The position numbers and the translations under genes were made by a program. Below are positions 1 to 8,827 of a DNA stretch of 64,000 nucleotides, piece by piece. The stretch's first letter is position 1; each line of letters starts with the position of its first letter. The notes below the pieces were generated by a model. The model was not told where the DNA came from. It saw only the letters and a list, made by a program, of their open reading frames with translations, and searched no databases. The DNA is from an uncultured Lachnospiraceae bacterium (GTDB taxonomy: Bacteria; Bacillota; Clostridia; Lachnospirales; Lachnospiraceae): NCBI GenBank assembly GCA_947589095.1, contig CANQBX010000004.1, positions 24,575-88,574 of the forward strand, in the 5' to 3' direction.

Positions 1-56
1 GAAAATCTTACTTTGCCAAATATTTACGGAAGAATCATAGCTGCAAAAGAATGTAT

Positions 57-1064
57 TTACAGAAGAATGATATTATGCTTCGCGCATTCCTCCCGCATCT
101 GGCGCGGCCAGATGCTTGCCTGGACTTCGCCGATGTGGGCCCGGTCCAGAAGCAGCATGCAGAGACGGGACTGGCCGATACCGCCGCCGATGGTCAGCGG
201 AAGTTCGCCATTTAGCAGCATCCGGTGATAGGGCAGATCCTTCCGCTCTTCGCAGCCGGCCTTCACAAGCTGTTCCATCAGGGAATTCTCGTCCACGCGG
301 ATGCCCATGCTGGAGATTTCCAACGCGCAGTTTAAAGTTTCGAACCAGAACAGGATATCGCCGTTTAACTGCCAGTCGTCATAGTCCGGGGCGCGGCCGT
401 CGTGAGGCTTGCCGTTTTTAAGCTTTTCGCCGATCTTCATCAGGAAGACGCAGCCGTGTTCGCGGGTGATCACATTTTCACGCTCCCGGGGCGAAAGGTT
501 TGGATACATTTCCTCCAGATCCTCGGAAGTAATGAAGAAGATGTCGTCCGGCAGCTTCTTTACGGCCTGGGGGTATTTGTACCAGACCTCGTGTTCCATG
601 TGCTTGATGATCTTGAAGATCGTGCGGACCGTTTCCTCAAGCGTCTCCACGTTCCGCTCCTCGCGGGTGATGACACGCTCCCAGTCCCACTGGTCCACGT
701 AGCAGGAGTGGAGATTATCCGGGATCTCGTCGCGGCGGATGGCGTTCATGTTGGTATAGAGGCCCTCGCCCGGCTGTAAACCGTAGTTATGGAGCGCCAT
801 GCGCTTCCATTTGGCCAGGGACTGGACGACTTCCACGGTTTCATCGGGATCGAAGGCCATGTCGAAGGCCACGGGGCGCTCGACGCCGTTTAAGTTATCG
901 TTGAGACCGCTGCTTTTCGTTACGAACAGCGGGGCGGAGATGCGCTCCAGGTTCATCTCGCGGCCGAACTCCTTCTGGAAGGTGTCGCGGATGTACTTGA
1001 TGGCCTCCTGGGTCTCGCGGACCGTGAGGCGCGGATCGTAGTTTTCCGGTATGATCAGGTTCAT
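57..1064 (-). CDS. asnA: Aspartate--ammonia ligase (asparagine synthetase A)
   Basis: AsnA makes asparagine from aspartate, ammonia and ATP through an aspartyl-AMP intermediate in the cytosol; its fold resembles a class II aminoacyl-tRNA synthetase. The 335-residue product matches the usual length and has the family N-terminus ([17 protein letters not shown]), the [10 protein letters not shown] segment and a C-terminal GGGIGQSR motif typical of the ATP site. I place the start at the ATG at 1064, because GAGGAG lies just upstream; the in-frame ATG at 1079 lacks a site. The gene stands alone on the minus strand, divergent from the cytidylate-kinase-like gene. The identification is firm. Confidence 0.96.
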   Translation of the reverse strand: MNLIIPENYDPRLTVRETQEAIKYIRDTFQKEFGREMNLERISAPLFVTKSSGLNDNLNGVERPVAFDMAFDPDETVEVVQSLAKWKRMALHNYGLQPGEGLYTNMNAIRRDEIPDNLHSCYVDQWDWERVITREERNVETLEETVRTIFKIIKHMEHEVWYKYPQAVKKLPDDIFFITSEDLEEMYPNLSPRERENVITREHGCVFLMKIGEKLKNGKPHDGRAPDYDDWQLNGDILFWFETLNCALEISSMGIRVDENSLMEQLVKAGCEERKDLPYHRMLLNGELPLTIGGGIGQSRLCMLLLDRAHIGEVQASIWPRQMREECAKHNIILL

Positions 1065-1104
1065 AATGCTCCTCCTCATTCTGATAAATGCTCTATCGGA
1101 AAAT

Positions 1105-1132
1105 ATTATACATTAATTTAAGAAAATCGCAA
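1105..1132 (-). promoter_or_regulatory. Promoter of asnA
   Basis: Read on the minus strand, TTGCGA and TATAAT are separated by 16 bp, about 40 bp upstream of the asnA start. Found by eye only. Confidence 0.5.
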
Positions 1133-1152
1133 ATAAATTTTCCGTGAAAGTA

Positions 1153-1161
1153 TGCTATACT
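1153..1161 (+). promoter_or_regulatory. Extended -10 promoter of the cytidylate-kinase-like gene
   Basis: TGCTATACT is an extended -10 element without an obvious -35. It lies 66 bp upstream of the chosen start of the next gene. Confidence 0.4.
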
Positions 1162-1227
1162 AAAAATAGGGTATTTTGCGCAAGGGGAACTATTTGAAAT
1201 ATGCGGCATCAGAAGGAGGGTATGGAT

Positions 1228-1863
1228 ATGGCAGAGAAATATGTGATCACGATCGACAGACTTTATGGAAGCGGCGGACGCATGATGGGGCGGAAGCTGT
1301 CGGAGGAACTGGGAATTCCGTTCTATGACGAGGAGATCCTGAAGATGGCCTCTGAGGAGAGCGCCGTCAGTGAGAATCTGTTCCGGTTAAATGATGAGAA
1401 GGCGGGATCGAATCTGTTCTTCCGCGCGGTCGGAGGACTTCACACCAGCCTGGAGGAGCCGTCGGTGGACGACGATGTGGCGTCTCCGGAGAATCTGTTT
1501 CGGTTCCAGGCTAAGATCATCCGTAAGGTGGCGGCCGAACAGTCCTGCATCATCATGGGACGCTGCGCCGATTTCGTGCTGAACGCGGCAGAGTGTGAGA
1601 ATCTGATCCGTCTCTTCGTATACGCGGATATTGCGACCTGCATCCGGCGCGTGATGGAGGTTGACGGCGTGGATACGAAGGAAGCATTGCGGCGGGTGAA
1701 CCGGATCAGCAAGCAGCGCCGTGATTATTACAAGTATTATACCGGCAAGGATTGGGAGGATATGGCCAATTATGATCTGCCGGTGAATGCTTCCGCGCTT
1801 GAGATCGATCAGGCGGCGGAGCTCGTGAAGACATATCTGAGGCTGAGAGGGATCGAGTTCTGA
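1228..1863 (+). CDS. Cytidylate kinase-like family protein
   Basis: The 211-residue protein belongs to the cytidylate-kinase-like P-loop family common in Clostridia, whose physiological substrate is not established. The N-terminal DRLYGSGGRMMGRKLSEELG segment is a modified Walker A/Gly-rich loop, followed by FYDEEIL as in cytidylate kinases. The C-terminal half has RVNRISKQRRDYYKYYTGKDW, typical of the lid region of this group. AAGGAGGG at 1213-1220 gives a proper 7-nt spacing only to the ATG at 1228, so ATGs at 1201 and 1222 are rejected. It is followed after 150 bp by the NlpC/P60 gene; no functional link is evident. Confidence 0.8.
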   Translation: MAEKYVITIDRLYGSGGRMMGRKLSEELGIPFYDEEILKMASEESAVSENLFRLNDEKAGSNLFFRAVGGLHTSLEEPSVDDDVASPENLFRFQAKIIRKVAAEQSCIIMGRCADFVLNAAECENLIRLFVYADIATCIRRVMEVDGVDTKEALRRVNRISKQRRDYYKYYTGKDWEDMANYDLPVNASALEIDQAAELVKTYLRLRGIEF

Positions 1864-2017
1864 CGGGGTATGACGACTGATCCGGCCGGGGGGCGGCCGG
1901 CTGCAGGGTTGATGTCCGACCGAGCGCATCCGTACAGACGGATGGTTTATGGGAACCGGGGGACGGGAAACAGTGATTTGAATACGGGGAATACGATAGA
2001 CAGGAGAGCGGCACAAG

Positions 2018-3673
2018 ATGGCGGATAGAAGTGATTACGAGGCAATGCTGGCGCGGGTGCGCAGGAAACGGCGCGGAAGGGATCCGAGACCGTTTCTGTA
2101 TCTGATCGCGGCGGCAGGTCTGATCCTTCTGGTAGTAGTATTGGTTATTGTGATAAGGACAGCCGGCGGGGGACGGCCGGAAAAGGAGGAGACACAGGAG
2201 GCAGTCGCGGCGGCGAATACGGAGACTACGATGGACGCCGAGGCTGTCCGTCAGTCGGAGGAAGCCGAGCGGCTGCGTCAGGAAGAGGAGTCGCGGGCCG
2301 CGGAGGAGCAGGCGCGGCAGGATGTGGTTGACGCTTACACGAATCTGGGATTGATCCAGATCGAAGGCGGCTATCTGAATGTGCGCAGGACGCCTGCTTC
2401 AGACGGCGATATCATCGGCAAGATGCAGCCGAACAGCGTCTGTGAGATCCTTGGTCAGGAAGGCGACTGGTATCATATCAGTTCCGGAGGCGTGGACGGT
2501 TACATTTCCACCCAGTTCGTGCTGACCGGAGAAGAGGCAAGAGCCGCGGCGCTGGAACAGGTGCAGCTGAGGGCCATTGTTACCGTATCTGACGACGACA
2601 GCCTGAATATCCGTCTGACGCCGTCCATCGAGGAGTCCAATATCATAGGACAGGCCCTGGCGGGAGAACGGTATGTGGTGGAGGACCAGATCGACGGTTG
2701 GGTTAAGATCGCCAGCGGCTATATTTCCGCGGATTATGTGGATGTGAGGCTGGCGCTCAACGAGGCGCGGAAGATGGATCTGAAGTCTATGGCTATCAGC
2801 AAGTATGGGAATCTGCTGATCTCCAAGGTGACTGACTATCTGAATGTCCGCGAGACGCCCGCGGACGAAGGAAATAACAATATCATCGGCAAGCTTCCAA
2901 GTAAAGCAGCGGCCGATATCTTAGGCCAGGAAGGGGACTGGTATAAGATCAAGTCCGGACCCATCACCGGCTATGTGAGCACGAATCCGGAATATGTGGC
3001 GACCGGCCAGGAAGCCGTGGATCTGGCGATGAATACGGCGACCCTGATGGCCATCGTCAATACGGACAAGCTGAATGTGCGCAAGGAGCCGAGTACGGAT
3101 TCCGGCGTGTGGACCCAGATATCCAAGGAGGAACGGTATCCGGTGATCAGCCAGCTGGACGGCTGGGTGCAGATCGAGCTGGACGCCGGCGATATGGAGG
3201 ACAGCGACGCCGCGTATATTTCCACGCGGGATAATAACGTGGAGGTGCGTTATGCCCTGGATGAGGCGATCAAGTTCTCACCGCTTGAGGAGATCGCCAA
3301 CCAGCAGGCGGCGAGACGGGCGCAGATCGTAAATTTCGCGCTGAAATACGTTGGCAATCCGTATGTCTGGGGCGGCACCAGTCTGACGAAGGGCGCCGAC
3401 TGCTCCGGTTTCGTCCAGTCGGTGATGAAGAACTTCGGCATCTCCCTGCCGAGAGTGTCGAGGGATCAGGCCAATTCCGGCCGGGCGGTCACGTCCAGCC
3501 AGATGCGGCCGGGGGATCTGATCTTCTACGCCAACAGCAGCGGTACGGTAAATCATGTGGCTATGTATATCGGCAACGGACAGATCGTCCATGCGGCAAG
3601 CCGCAGAAGCGGTATCCGAATCTCTACATGGAATTACCGTACGCCGTACAGGATCCGTAATGTGATCGACTGA
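2018..3673 (+). CDS. Membrane-anchored SH3-domain NlpC/P60 peptidoglycan hydrolase
   Basis: This 551-residue protein probably cleaves peptidoglycan stem peptides at the cell surface. It has a basic N-terminus, one transmembrane segment at about 26-48, an acidic Ala/Glu/Arg-rich linker, and four bacterial SH3 repeats, each with a YLNVRxTP-like core (about 113-172, 184-240, 268-325, 338-405). A C-terminal NlpC/P60 domain runs from about 430. The catalytic residues are visible: Cys462 in GADCSGF, His513 in NHVAMYIG and His525 in IVHAAS. The signal-anchor suggests an N-in, C-out topology. The domain architecture is firm; the cellular role (growth, separation or sporulation) cannot be told from sequence. 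Confidence 0.9.
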   Translation: MADRSDYEAMLARVRRKRRGRDPRPFLYLIAAAGLILLVVVLVIVIRTAGGGRPEKEETQEAVAAANTETTMDAEAVRQSEEAERLRQEEESRAAEEQARQDVVDAYTNLGLIQIEGGYLNVRRTPASDGDIIGKMQPNSVCEILGQEGDWYHISSGGVDGYISTQFVLTGEEARAAALEQVQLRAIVTVSDDDSLNIRLTPSIEESNIIGQALAGERYVVEDQIDGWVKIASGYISADYVDVRLALNEARKMDLKSMAISKYGNLLISKVTDYLNVRETPADEGNNNIIGKLPSKAAADILGQEGDWYKIKSGPITGYVSTNPEYVATGQEAVDLAMNTATLMAIVNTDKLNVRKEPSTDSGVWTQISKEERYPVISQLDGWVQIELDAGDMEDSDAAYISTRDNNVEVRYALDEAIKFSPLEEIANQQAARRAQIVNFALKYVGNPYVWGGTSLTKGADCSGFVQSVMKNFGISLPRVSRDQANSGRAVTSSQMRPGDLIFYANSSGTVNHVAMYIGNGQIVHAASRRSGIRISTWNYRTPYRIRNVID

Positions 3674-3746
3674 CGGCAAGAGCTGCACACGTTGTAATAT
3701 GGATGTCCGGCAAAATCGTAGAAATGGCGGCAGAGCCGGAGAAATA

Positions 3747-3788
3747 GGCAGAGTAATATAAGTAGAATAATAAAAGCAGAGTAATAAA
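3747..3788. repeat. Degenerate 14-bp tandem repeat, three units
   Basis: Three consecutive 14-bp units share the pattern RG(C/T)AGARTAATA. They are AT-rich against the neighbourhood. One of several unrelated short tandem repeats in the window. Confidence 0.6.
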
Positions 3789-3836
3789 AGCGGGAGTTAC
3801 AGGCAGGTAAAATTTTATGTCTGGAGCTCCTGCTTT
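3787..3836 (+). terminator. Possible terminator of the NlpC/P60 gene
   Basis: AAAGCGGGAG pairs with CTCCTGCTTT (10 bp with one G:U pair) around a 30-nt loop. The T-run is partly inside the stem, so confidence is low. Confidence 0.3.
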
Positions 3837-3839
3837 TAT

Positions 3840-3870
3840 GTCAAGTATGATTTGCCGAATCATACTTGAC
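3840..3870. repeat. Perfect 12-bp inverted repeat
   Basis: GTCAAGTATGAT and ATCATACTTGAC flank the 7-nt loop TTGCCGA. No T-run follows on either strand, so it may be a protein-binding palindrome or a cruciform rather than a terminator. Confidence 0.6.
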
Positions 3871-4084
3871 TAATCAGGATTCGCTAAAGGGTGCATCGAT
3901 ATTACAAAAGAGATGGGAAATGTAGTGCTTGTGAGTTATGGGGAGATGACAAGTGATAAGGAGCACGGGCTTATAGTTCGCGTTCGAACAACCCGTTTTA
4001 CGGGCGGCGGTAACTTCCGGCATTCGAAAAGATGGAAACGCACCGCCACACTGCCGAAATCGATGGAAATATATTGCCGCGCGG

Positions 4085-5185
4085 TCAGGATAATTTCAGG
4101 ATTCCATGAAGATAACGGTTCAGATCCTCCGGGTCGGCGAAAAGATTTTCTTCGTATTCCAGATAAGAAAGCTTATCTTTATATTCAATCTTAAACTCCG
4201 GCCTCTGAATCCCGGCAAGACCGGGCAGGAAGACGCCGGTCTTTTTCGTATAGCAGTTCTGCGGCGTCGCCTTTTCACGGGCCGAACGTTCCACATATTC
4301 CCCGACGCTCTTGTGGATCGCGGTATCCTCGAAGGGCAGATAATAGTAATTCCGGTAATCCGGGTAGAAATGCTTCAGCGTTCCGCTGCACAGTTCTATT
4401 TCCAGAGACAGGGTACTGCCGGAAATGGAAAGGTGACAGGTACAGGACCCGATTGAAACAGTCCGGGAAATATCGACAGGCACATCATACGCGCTGGACG
4501 CGCGAAGAATAAGCGCAGGCTGCATATCTCCGAACAGATCCGGAACTTCCCGAATGGTCTGATCCAGAAGTGTGAAATCATGCTCCAGAAGATCCGGATA
4601 ATTTAAAATGGGAAGGATGAGAGGCATTCCTTCCAGATCCTCCCGGTTATGAAGCATCAGCATATCGTAAAGCCGGTCGTCGTGACCGTGCAGATAGGCG
4701 TGGTAGACTTCGATCAGCTGGCCGCCGTTATACTGGTCTTCCCGGAAAATACCCAGGAAACGCTCGATGGATTTCTGCTTTAGGCTTTCCAGCCCCAGAA
4801 GAGAGCGGTAGGGCTTGATCCGTCGGTAGATATCGACGCTTTGAACCGCGGAAAAATCATAATCCAACCCGTGAACGCGGCAACGTTTCAGAAGATAGGG
4901 GATATCAAAGCCGTCGCCGTTGAAATGGACGACAGCCGTAAACTGTTTAAGAAATTCAAAAAACGCCGTCAGGATTGTCTTCTCCGCGTCTGGTGCGTCG
5001 GCGAACCATTGGAGCAGCTGCCAGCTCCCATCGCGGAAACAGGTACAGCCGATCAGATAGAGCTGGGAATGTTCGCCGGAGAAACCGGTGGTCTCGATAT
5101 CGAAGAAGAGAAGCTCTTCCAGACGCCCCAGCCGGCCCAGCGGGTAGGTGTCGGGGAGAGTGATGCTCTTTTGGACAGTGATCAT
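4085..5185 (-). CDS. YprB-family ribonuclease H-like 3'-5' exonuclease
   Basis: The N-terminal half is an RNase H-fold DEDD exonuclease: FFDIETTG supplies Asp29 and Glu31, HFNGDGFDIPYL supplies Asp94, and HNRED supplies His179 and Asp183. The overall layout matches the YprB family of Firmicutes, whose substrate is not well defined. The C-terminal part (about 225-366) is the divergent tail seen in this family; the 366 residues make it slightly shorter than the Bacillus protein. The ATG at 5185 is preceded by AGAGG at a long distance, so the start is reasonable but not certain. It is transcribed with the small zinc-ribbon gene and the alpha-galactosidase in the same direction. Confidence 0.75.
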   Translation of the reverse strand: MITVQKSITLPDTYPLGRLGRLEELLFFDIETTGFSGEHSQLYLIGCTCFRDGSWQLLQWFADAPDAEKTILTAFFEFLKQFTAVVHFNGDGFDIPYLLKRCRVHGLDYDFSAVQSVDIYRRIKPYRSLLGLESLKQKSIERFLGIFREDQYNGGQLIEVYHAYLHGHDDRLYDMLMLHNREDLEGMPLILPILNYPDLLEHDFTLLDQTIREVPDLFGDMQPALILRASSAYDVPVDISRTVSIGSCTCHLSISGSTLSLEIELCSGTLKHFYPDYRNYYYLPFEDTAIHKSVGEYVERSAREKATPQNCYTKKTGVFLPGLAGIQRPEFKIEYKDKLSYLEYEENLFADPEDLNRYLHGILKLS

Positions 5186-5297
5186 GGGGAGGTGCCTCTT
5201 TCTTATAAATCATGAATTGAAATCATGCGATGGTCTTGTACGGGATCGCCATGCGCATCTCGAACAGTGCCTATGATACAAAAGTTCGAACATGCGC

Positions 5298-5489
5298 TCA
5301 CACAAACAGGGTGCATCCCTGTCTCTTAAATTCCTCGATTTTCTGGTCGATCAGTTCCGCGGGGACGCCCAGCTTTTCAGCCAGGCAGTCCCTGCAGAGA
5401 AATTGCGTACTCCCGCGGTTGATGAATTTCTTATGGGCGCCGATTTCATTGTGGGTCAGTTCCTTCCCGCACCGCATACAGGCGCTCAT
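5298..5489 (-). CDS. Small zinc-ribbon-like protein, translationally coupled to the alpha-galactosidase
   Basis: This 63-residue protein has two CxxC pairs (CMRC near residue 4 and CRDC near residue 32) that should bind one zinc, followed by a charged helix ending in GCTLFV. I recognise the type as a conserved short clostridial protein but know no assigned function. Its ATG at 5489 overlaps the TGA of the alpha-galactosidase (ATGA), so translation is probably coupled; a GTG at 5498 is an alternative start. No strong Shine-Dalgarno site of its own is seen. Confidence 0.6.
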   Translation of the reverse strand: MSACMRCGKELTHNEIGAHKKFINRGSTQFLCRDCLAEKLGVPAELIDQKIEEFKRQGCTLFV

Positions 5490-6625
5490 GACCGACACCT
5501 GTCAACCACCTTTGCGCGGTAGACAGCGCAGTCGAAAGCATCCAGCTTCTTGCTGAAAGTGGAATTGACGACCGTGACCTCTTCGCCGGTCCACAGCTCT
5601 GTCATCTTAAGCGTGCGCCCGGTGCTGTGGGGCAGGCCGACTTCATCCAGGTTAAACCGCGCGGCGATTTTCCTGTCGCTGAGATTGAAAAGTCCGATGG
5701 CCAGATCTCCGTCCGCCAGATGTTTGGCGTAAAGCAGGACGTCGTCCCCGCACCAGATTCCGGTTAGTTTAAACGGCTGGCGGCAGGCCGGATCCTGATT
5801 GATGCGGATCAGCTCTTCATTGGTAAGGATCCGTCTGGCCGACTCGGTCATGCTGCGTACGTCGCAGCCGATCATTAACGGTGAGCCGAGGAATGCCCAG
5901 ATGGAGAAATGCGTCTTATACTGGGTATCGTTGCATCCGGCCAGTCCTACGTTCCCTTTGCCGTACATGCCGACAATCAGCATATCCATATCGTTGAAGC
6001 ATCCGACGCCGTTAAACGGGTGGAGCCTTTCCTGCTGTTTAACCAGATCCTTCACCGATTCCCAGGTATCGTAAATATCGCCAGTGGAGCGCCACATGGA
6101 CGCGCCGGTGGTCTTGATCCATTCATGGGTCTCATCCGCGCCCCAGGAGCAGGCGGAGAACAGGATATCGCGGCCGCAGTTGTCAAGCGCCAGTCCCATG
6201 CGGCCATAGAGGTATTTGCCGTGGATGATGGGGCTGTGGTAGCAATAATCGTACTTAAGGAAATCTACGCCCCAGGACGCAAACGTCTCCGCATCGATGA
6301 ATTCATGCTCAAAGCTGCCGGGATAGCCGGCGCAGGTCAGGTTGCCGGCGCAGGAATACATGCCGAATTTAAGTCCCCTGGAATGGACATAGTCTGCCAC
6401 GGCCTTCATGCCATGAGGAAATTTGGCCGGATCGGCGACAAGACGGTCGGAAGCGTCGCGCTCCTTCAGGGACCAGCAGTCGTCGACCACCAGATATTCA
6501 TAGCCCTTTCCGGGAAGGCCTTCCTTCACCATAGCGTCAGCCGTTTCAAAGATCAGCTGCTCGTTGATATTGTTTCCGAAAGTGTTCCATGAGTTCCAGC
6601 CCATGGGCGGTGTCAGCTTTACCAT
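5486..6625 (-). CDS. Alpha-galactosidase, glycoside hydrolase family 27
   Basis: GH27 enzymes remove terminal alpha-1,6-galactose from galactomannans and raffinose-type sugars with retention. The 379-residue protein opens with TPPMGWNSWN, the family hallmark, has the catalytic nucleophile Asp126 in FLKYDYC and the acid/base Asp183 in STGDIYDTW. There is no signal peptide, so it acts inside the cell on imported oligosaccharides. GGAGG lies 8 nt upstream of the ATG at 6625; the frame is open to 6931 but the upstream part has no family sequence. A TATAAT lies on this strand near 6680. It diverges from the ATP-grasp cluster. Confidence 0.93.
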   Translation of the reverse strand: MVKLTPPMGWNSWNTFGNNINEQLIFETADAMVKEGLPGKGYEYLVVDDCWSLKERDASDRLVADPAKFPHGMKAVADYVHSRGLKFGMYSCAGNLTCAGYPGSFEHEFIDAETFASWGVDFLKYDYCYHSPIIHGKYLYGRMGLALDNCGRDILFSACSWGADETHEWIKTTGASMWRSTGDIYDTWESVKDLVKQQERLHPFNGVGCFNDMDMLIVGMYGKGNVGLAGCNDTQYKTHFSIWAFLGSPLMIGCDVRSMTESARRILTNEELIRINQDPACRQPFKLTGIWCGDDVLLYAKHLADGDLAIGLFNLSDRKIAARFNLDEVGLPHSTGRTLKMTELWTGEEVTVVNSTFSKKLDAFDCAVYRAKVVDRCRS

Positions 6626-6710
6626 ATGCGTATCCTCCGGTTCAGAATGATGTGTTGATTTGCAGTTGTAATTATTATAATGGATAATGCTTAAAAAGGA
6701 AATAGATAAG

Positions 6711-6739
6711 TTGACAAAATATGAACAGAGGTGTATATT
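6711..6739 (+). promoter_or_regulatory. Promoter of the ATP-grasp cluster
   Basis: TTGACA and TATATT are separated by exactly 17 bp and lie about 100 bp upstream of the ATP-grasp start codon. Confidence 0.65.
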
Positions 6740-6753
6740 GGGAATTGGATGTG

Positions 6754-6780
6754 AAAGGGCGCTCCGCAGGGGCGCTTTTT
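6754..6780 (+). terminator. Terminator-like hairpin in the leader of the ATP-grasp cluster
   Basis: AAAGGGCGC pairs with GCGCTTTTT (9 bp with two G:U pairs) around a 9-nt loop, with a T-run at its 3' side. It lies just after the expected transcription start and before the first gene, so it could act as an attenuator. Confidence 0.4.
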
Positions 6781-6835
6781 CCTTTTCGGGCATATGACAT
6801 ATAAAATCAATAATCTGTGAAAGGAAGCCAAACAT

Positions 6836-8152
6836 ATGCTGCTTGATCTGGTAGACCACAAGGAATCGATCAACCGTCTGCTTGCGCGCTACGGCGTTAA
6901 ATTCGGCATTTATAAAAACAATGTGTTTCATGAGCAGTTATTTCCCTTCGACCCGATCCCGCGGGTCATCACCCGTAAGGAGTTTGACTACCTGAACCGC
7001 GGGCTTTCCCAGCGGGTGAGGGCGCTGAACTGCTTCCTCGCCGACGTGTATTCGGAACGGAAGATCGTGAAGGACGGCGTTATTCCGGCGGACTTCATCT
7101 ATTCGTCCAAGGGTTATCTGCCCCAGTGTGAGGGCATCACGCCGCCGAAGAAGATCTACAGTCATATCTCCGGCATTGATCTGGTGCAGGGGCGTGACGG
7201 CGACTGGTATATCCTGGAGGACAACCTGCGGATCCCGTCGGGAGCGTCCTATCCGATGATCGCCAGGGATCTGACGAGGCAGGCGGCGCCTGAGGCGTTT
7301 ACCCGCCGCCATGTGCTCGACAACCGCAACTACGCTTCCATGCTGCGCCAGACCATGGACTATGTGAATACCGGCGGCATCAATGTGGTTCTGACGCCGG
7401 GGCGCTACAACGCGGCGTTCTTTGAGCATTCCTATCTGGCGGAGCGTTCGGGAGCCGTCCTCTGCATGCCACAGGATCTGGCGGTGGAAGACAATAAGCT
7501 TTACTACCGCAGCTATGAGGGAAGGAAAATGCAGGTGGGCGCGGTCTACCGGCGGATCTCTGATGAGTATCTGGATCCCCTATGCTTCCTGCCGGAGTCG
7601 CTGATCGGCGTGCCGGGGCTGATGAACGTGTACGCTTCCGGTAACGTGGCCGTCATCAACGCGCCGGGCAACGGCGTGGCGGACGACAAGGGTATTTATT
7701 ATTTCGTACCGCATATGATCCGGTATTATCTGGGCGAGGAGGCGATTCTGAAAAACGCGCCCACTTATCTTGCGTTCTACGAGAAAGACCGGAGCTTTAT
7801 TCTGGAGCACTTAAACCGTCTGGTCGTAAAGGATGTTTCGGAGGCCGGCGGCTACGGCGTGGTGTTCGGCAGCAATTTAAGCGCCGGTGAGCTTCAGAAG
7901 CTGGCGGACGCCATCCGGACGGAACCCCGGCGGTTTATCGCCCAGGAAGTCATCGATTTCGTAGATCTGATGATCGTAGATGGAAATGAGCAGGTGCCGA
8001 GAAAAGCGGATCTGCGCGCTTTCGTGCTGGCGGGAGAGGAGACGCAGGTGTGGCCCAGCGGGCTGACCAGATTCTCACGGAATCCGGATTCCTTTGTAGT
8101 GAATTCTTCGCAGGGAGGAGGTTTCAAGGACACATGGGTATTATCTCATTAG
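6836..8152 (+). CDS. Circularly permuted ATP-grasp protein (DUF407/type 2)
   Basis: ATP-grasp enzymes of this permuted class are predicted to form peptide or amide bonds using ATP; none is well characterised biochemically. The family features seen are FPFDPIPRVI near residue 37, the RVRALNCFLADVY segment, GRDGDWYILEDNLRIPSG near residue 120, VKDVSEAGGYG near 325 and a C-terminal LRAFVLAG...WPSGLTRF. The length (438) is near normal. It is the first of three genes (ATP-grasp, alpha-E, transglutaminase-like), an association described by comparative genomics as a putative peptide-synthesis or peptide-tagging system. The ATG used is the first in frame, close behind a GAAAGGAAG site. Confidence 0.88.
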   Translation: MLLDLVDHKESINRLLARYGVKFGIYKNNVFHEQLFPFDPIPRVITRKEFDYLNRGLSQRVRALNCFLADVYSERKIVKDGVIPADFIYSSKGYLPQCEGITPPKKIYSHISGIDLVQGRDGDWYILEDNLRIPSGASYPMIARDLTRQAAPEAFTRRHVLDNRNYASMLRQTMDYVNTGGINVVLTPGRYNAAFFEHSYLAERSGAVLCMPQDLAVEDNKLYYRSYEGRKMQVGAVYRRISDEYLDPLCFLPESLIGVPGLMNVYASGNVAVINAPGNGVADDKGIYYFVPHMIRYYLGEEAILKNAPTYLAFYEKDRSFILEHLNRLVVKDVSEAGGYGVVFGSNLSAGELQKLADAIRTEPRRFIAQEVIDFVDLMIVDGNEQVPRKADLRAFVLAGEETQVWPSGLTRFSRNPDSFVVNSSQGGGFKDTWVLSH

Positions 8153-8802
8153 AGCGTGCCGACCATCTGTACTGGATCGGCCGGTATACGGAGCGGGTGT
8201 TTACGACGCTGGTGACATTCTTTGATTTTTACGACCAGATGATCGACATGGACTTAAACGCCTATCAGGATTATTGTAAAATGGTGTCGATCCCGGACAT
8301 TTACGGGGACAGCGGGACCTTCAGCAAGCGGTATCTGTTTGACAAATATGACCCGAATTCGGTTTACAGCAATCTGGAACGGGCCTATGACAACGCCATC
8401 GTGATCCGCGATGAGATCAGCAGCTACACGCTGGCCTACATCCAGCTGGCGCTGGATCATCTGCAGGCGGCCTCCGGCTCGGCGGCGCCCCATTACGATC
8501 TGCAGCAGGTGATCGACGATCTCCACGCCTTCTGGGGCTGTGTGGATGACCGGGTGGACGACGAGGAGGCCCGCAATATCATGAAATGCGGGAAGTATCT
8601 GGAACGGCTGGATCTGTATATCCGGCTGGGCTATCCGGACCGGGATATCGAGCGGGGATACAGCAAGTTTGTGAACCGGCTGGACAAGGTGCATCTGAAG
8701 TACCACGAGAATTGCCGCAGGAAGCTGGATGAGATCGTCGGCTCCGGCAGCGTGAAGGAACGGAAGGACGAGGCAGTGGCGGCGGTGTGGAATTTCTTTT
8801 GA
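8134..8802 (+). CDS. Alpha-E domain protein (DUF403)
   Basis: The alpha-E domain is an all-helical family of unknown activity that accompanies permuted ATP-grasp proteins. The start MGIISLERADHLYWIGRYTER is the diagnostic N-terminus, which fixes the ATG at 8134; it overlaps the end of the ATP-grasp gene by 19 bp and has GGAGGAGG and AAGGA upstream. At 222 residues it seems shorter than the roughly 300-residue proteins I know from Proteobacteria, lacking part of the C-terminal helices, but the frame is intact. Overlap with its neighbour points to stoichiometric co-expression and probably a complex. Confidence 0.85.
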   Translation: MGIISLERADHLYWIGRYTERVFTTLVTFFDFYDQMIDMDLNAYQDYCKMVSIPDIYGDSGTFSKRYLFDKYDPNSVYSNLERAYDNAIVIRDEISSYTLAYIQLALDHLQAASGSAAPHYDLQQVIDDLHAFWGCVDDRVDDEEARNIMKCGKYLERLDLYIRLGYPDRDIERGYSKFVNRLDKVHLKYHENCRRKLDEIVGSGSVKERKDEAVAAVWNFF

Positions 8803-8827
8803 GAATGGTTATCTGAGGTGGAACAGT

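Larger units (their letters stand above)
3674..4084. other. Gene-free stretch with repeats and hairpins between convergent genes
   Basis: I see no credible gene in these roughly 410 bp, which separate the convergent NlpC/P60 and YprB-like genes. They hold a 14-bp degenerate tandem repeat (3747-3788), a possible terminator, a perfect 12-bp inverted repeat, and a small CCCG/CGGG hairpin near 3991. A 93-residue frame at 3913-4194 has no ribosome binding site and runs into yprB. Confidence 0.6.

Noticed and set aside
3913..4194. 93-codon frame in the gap before yprB
   Set aside because: No ribosome binding site, poor codon use and overlap with the end of the yprB-like gene.
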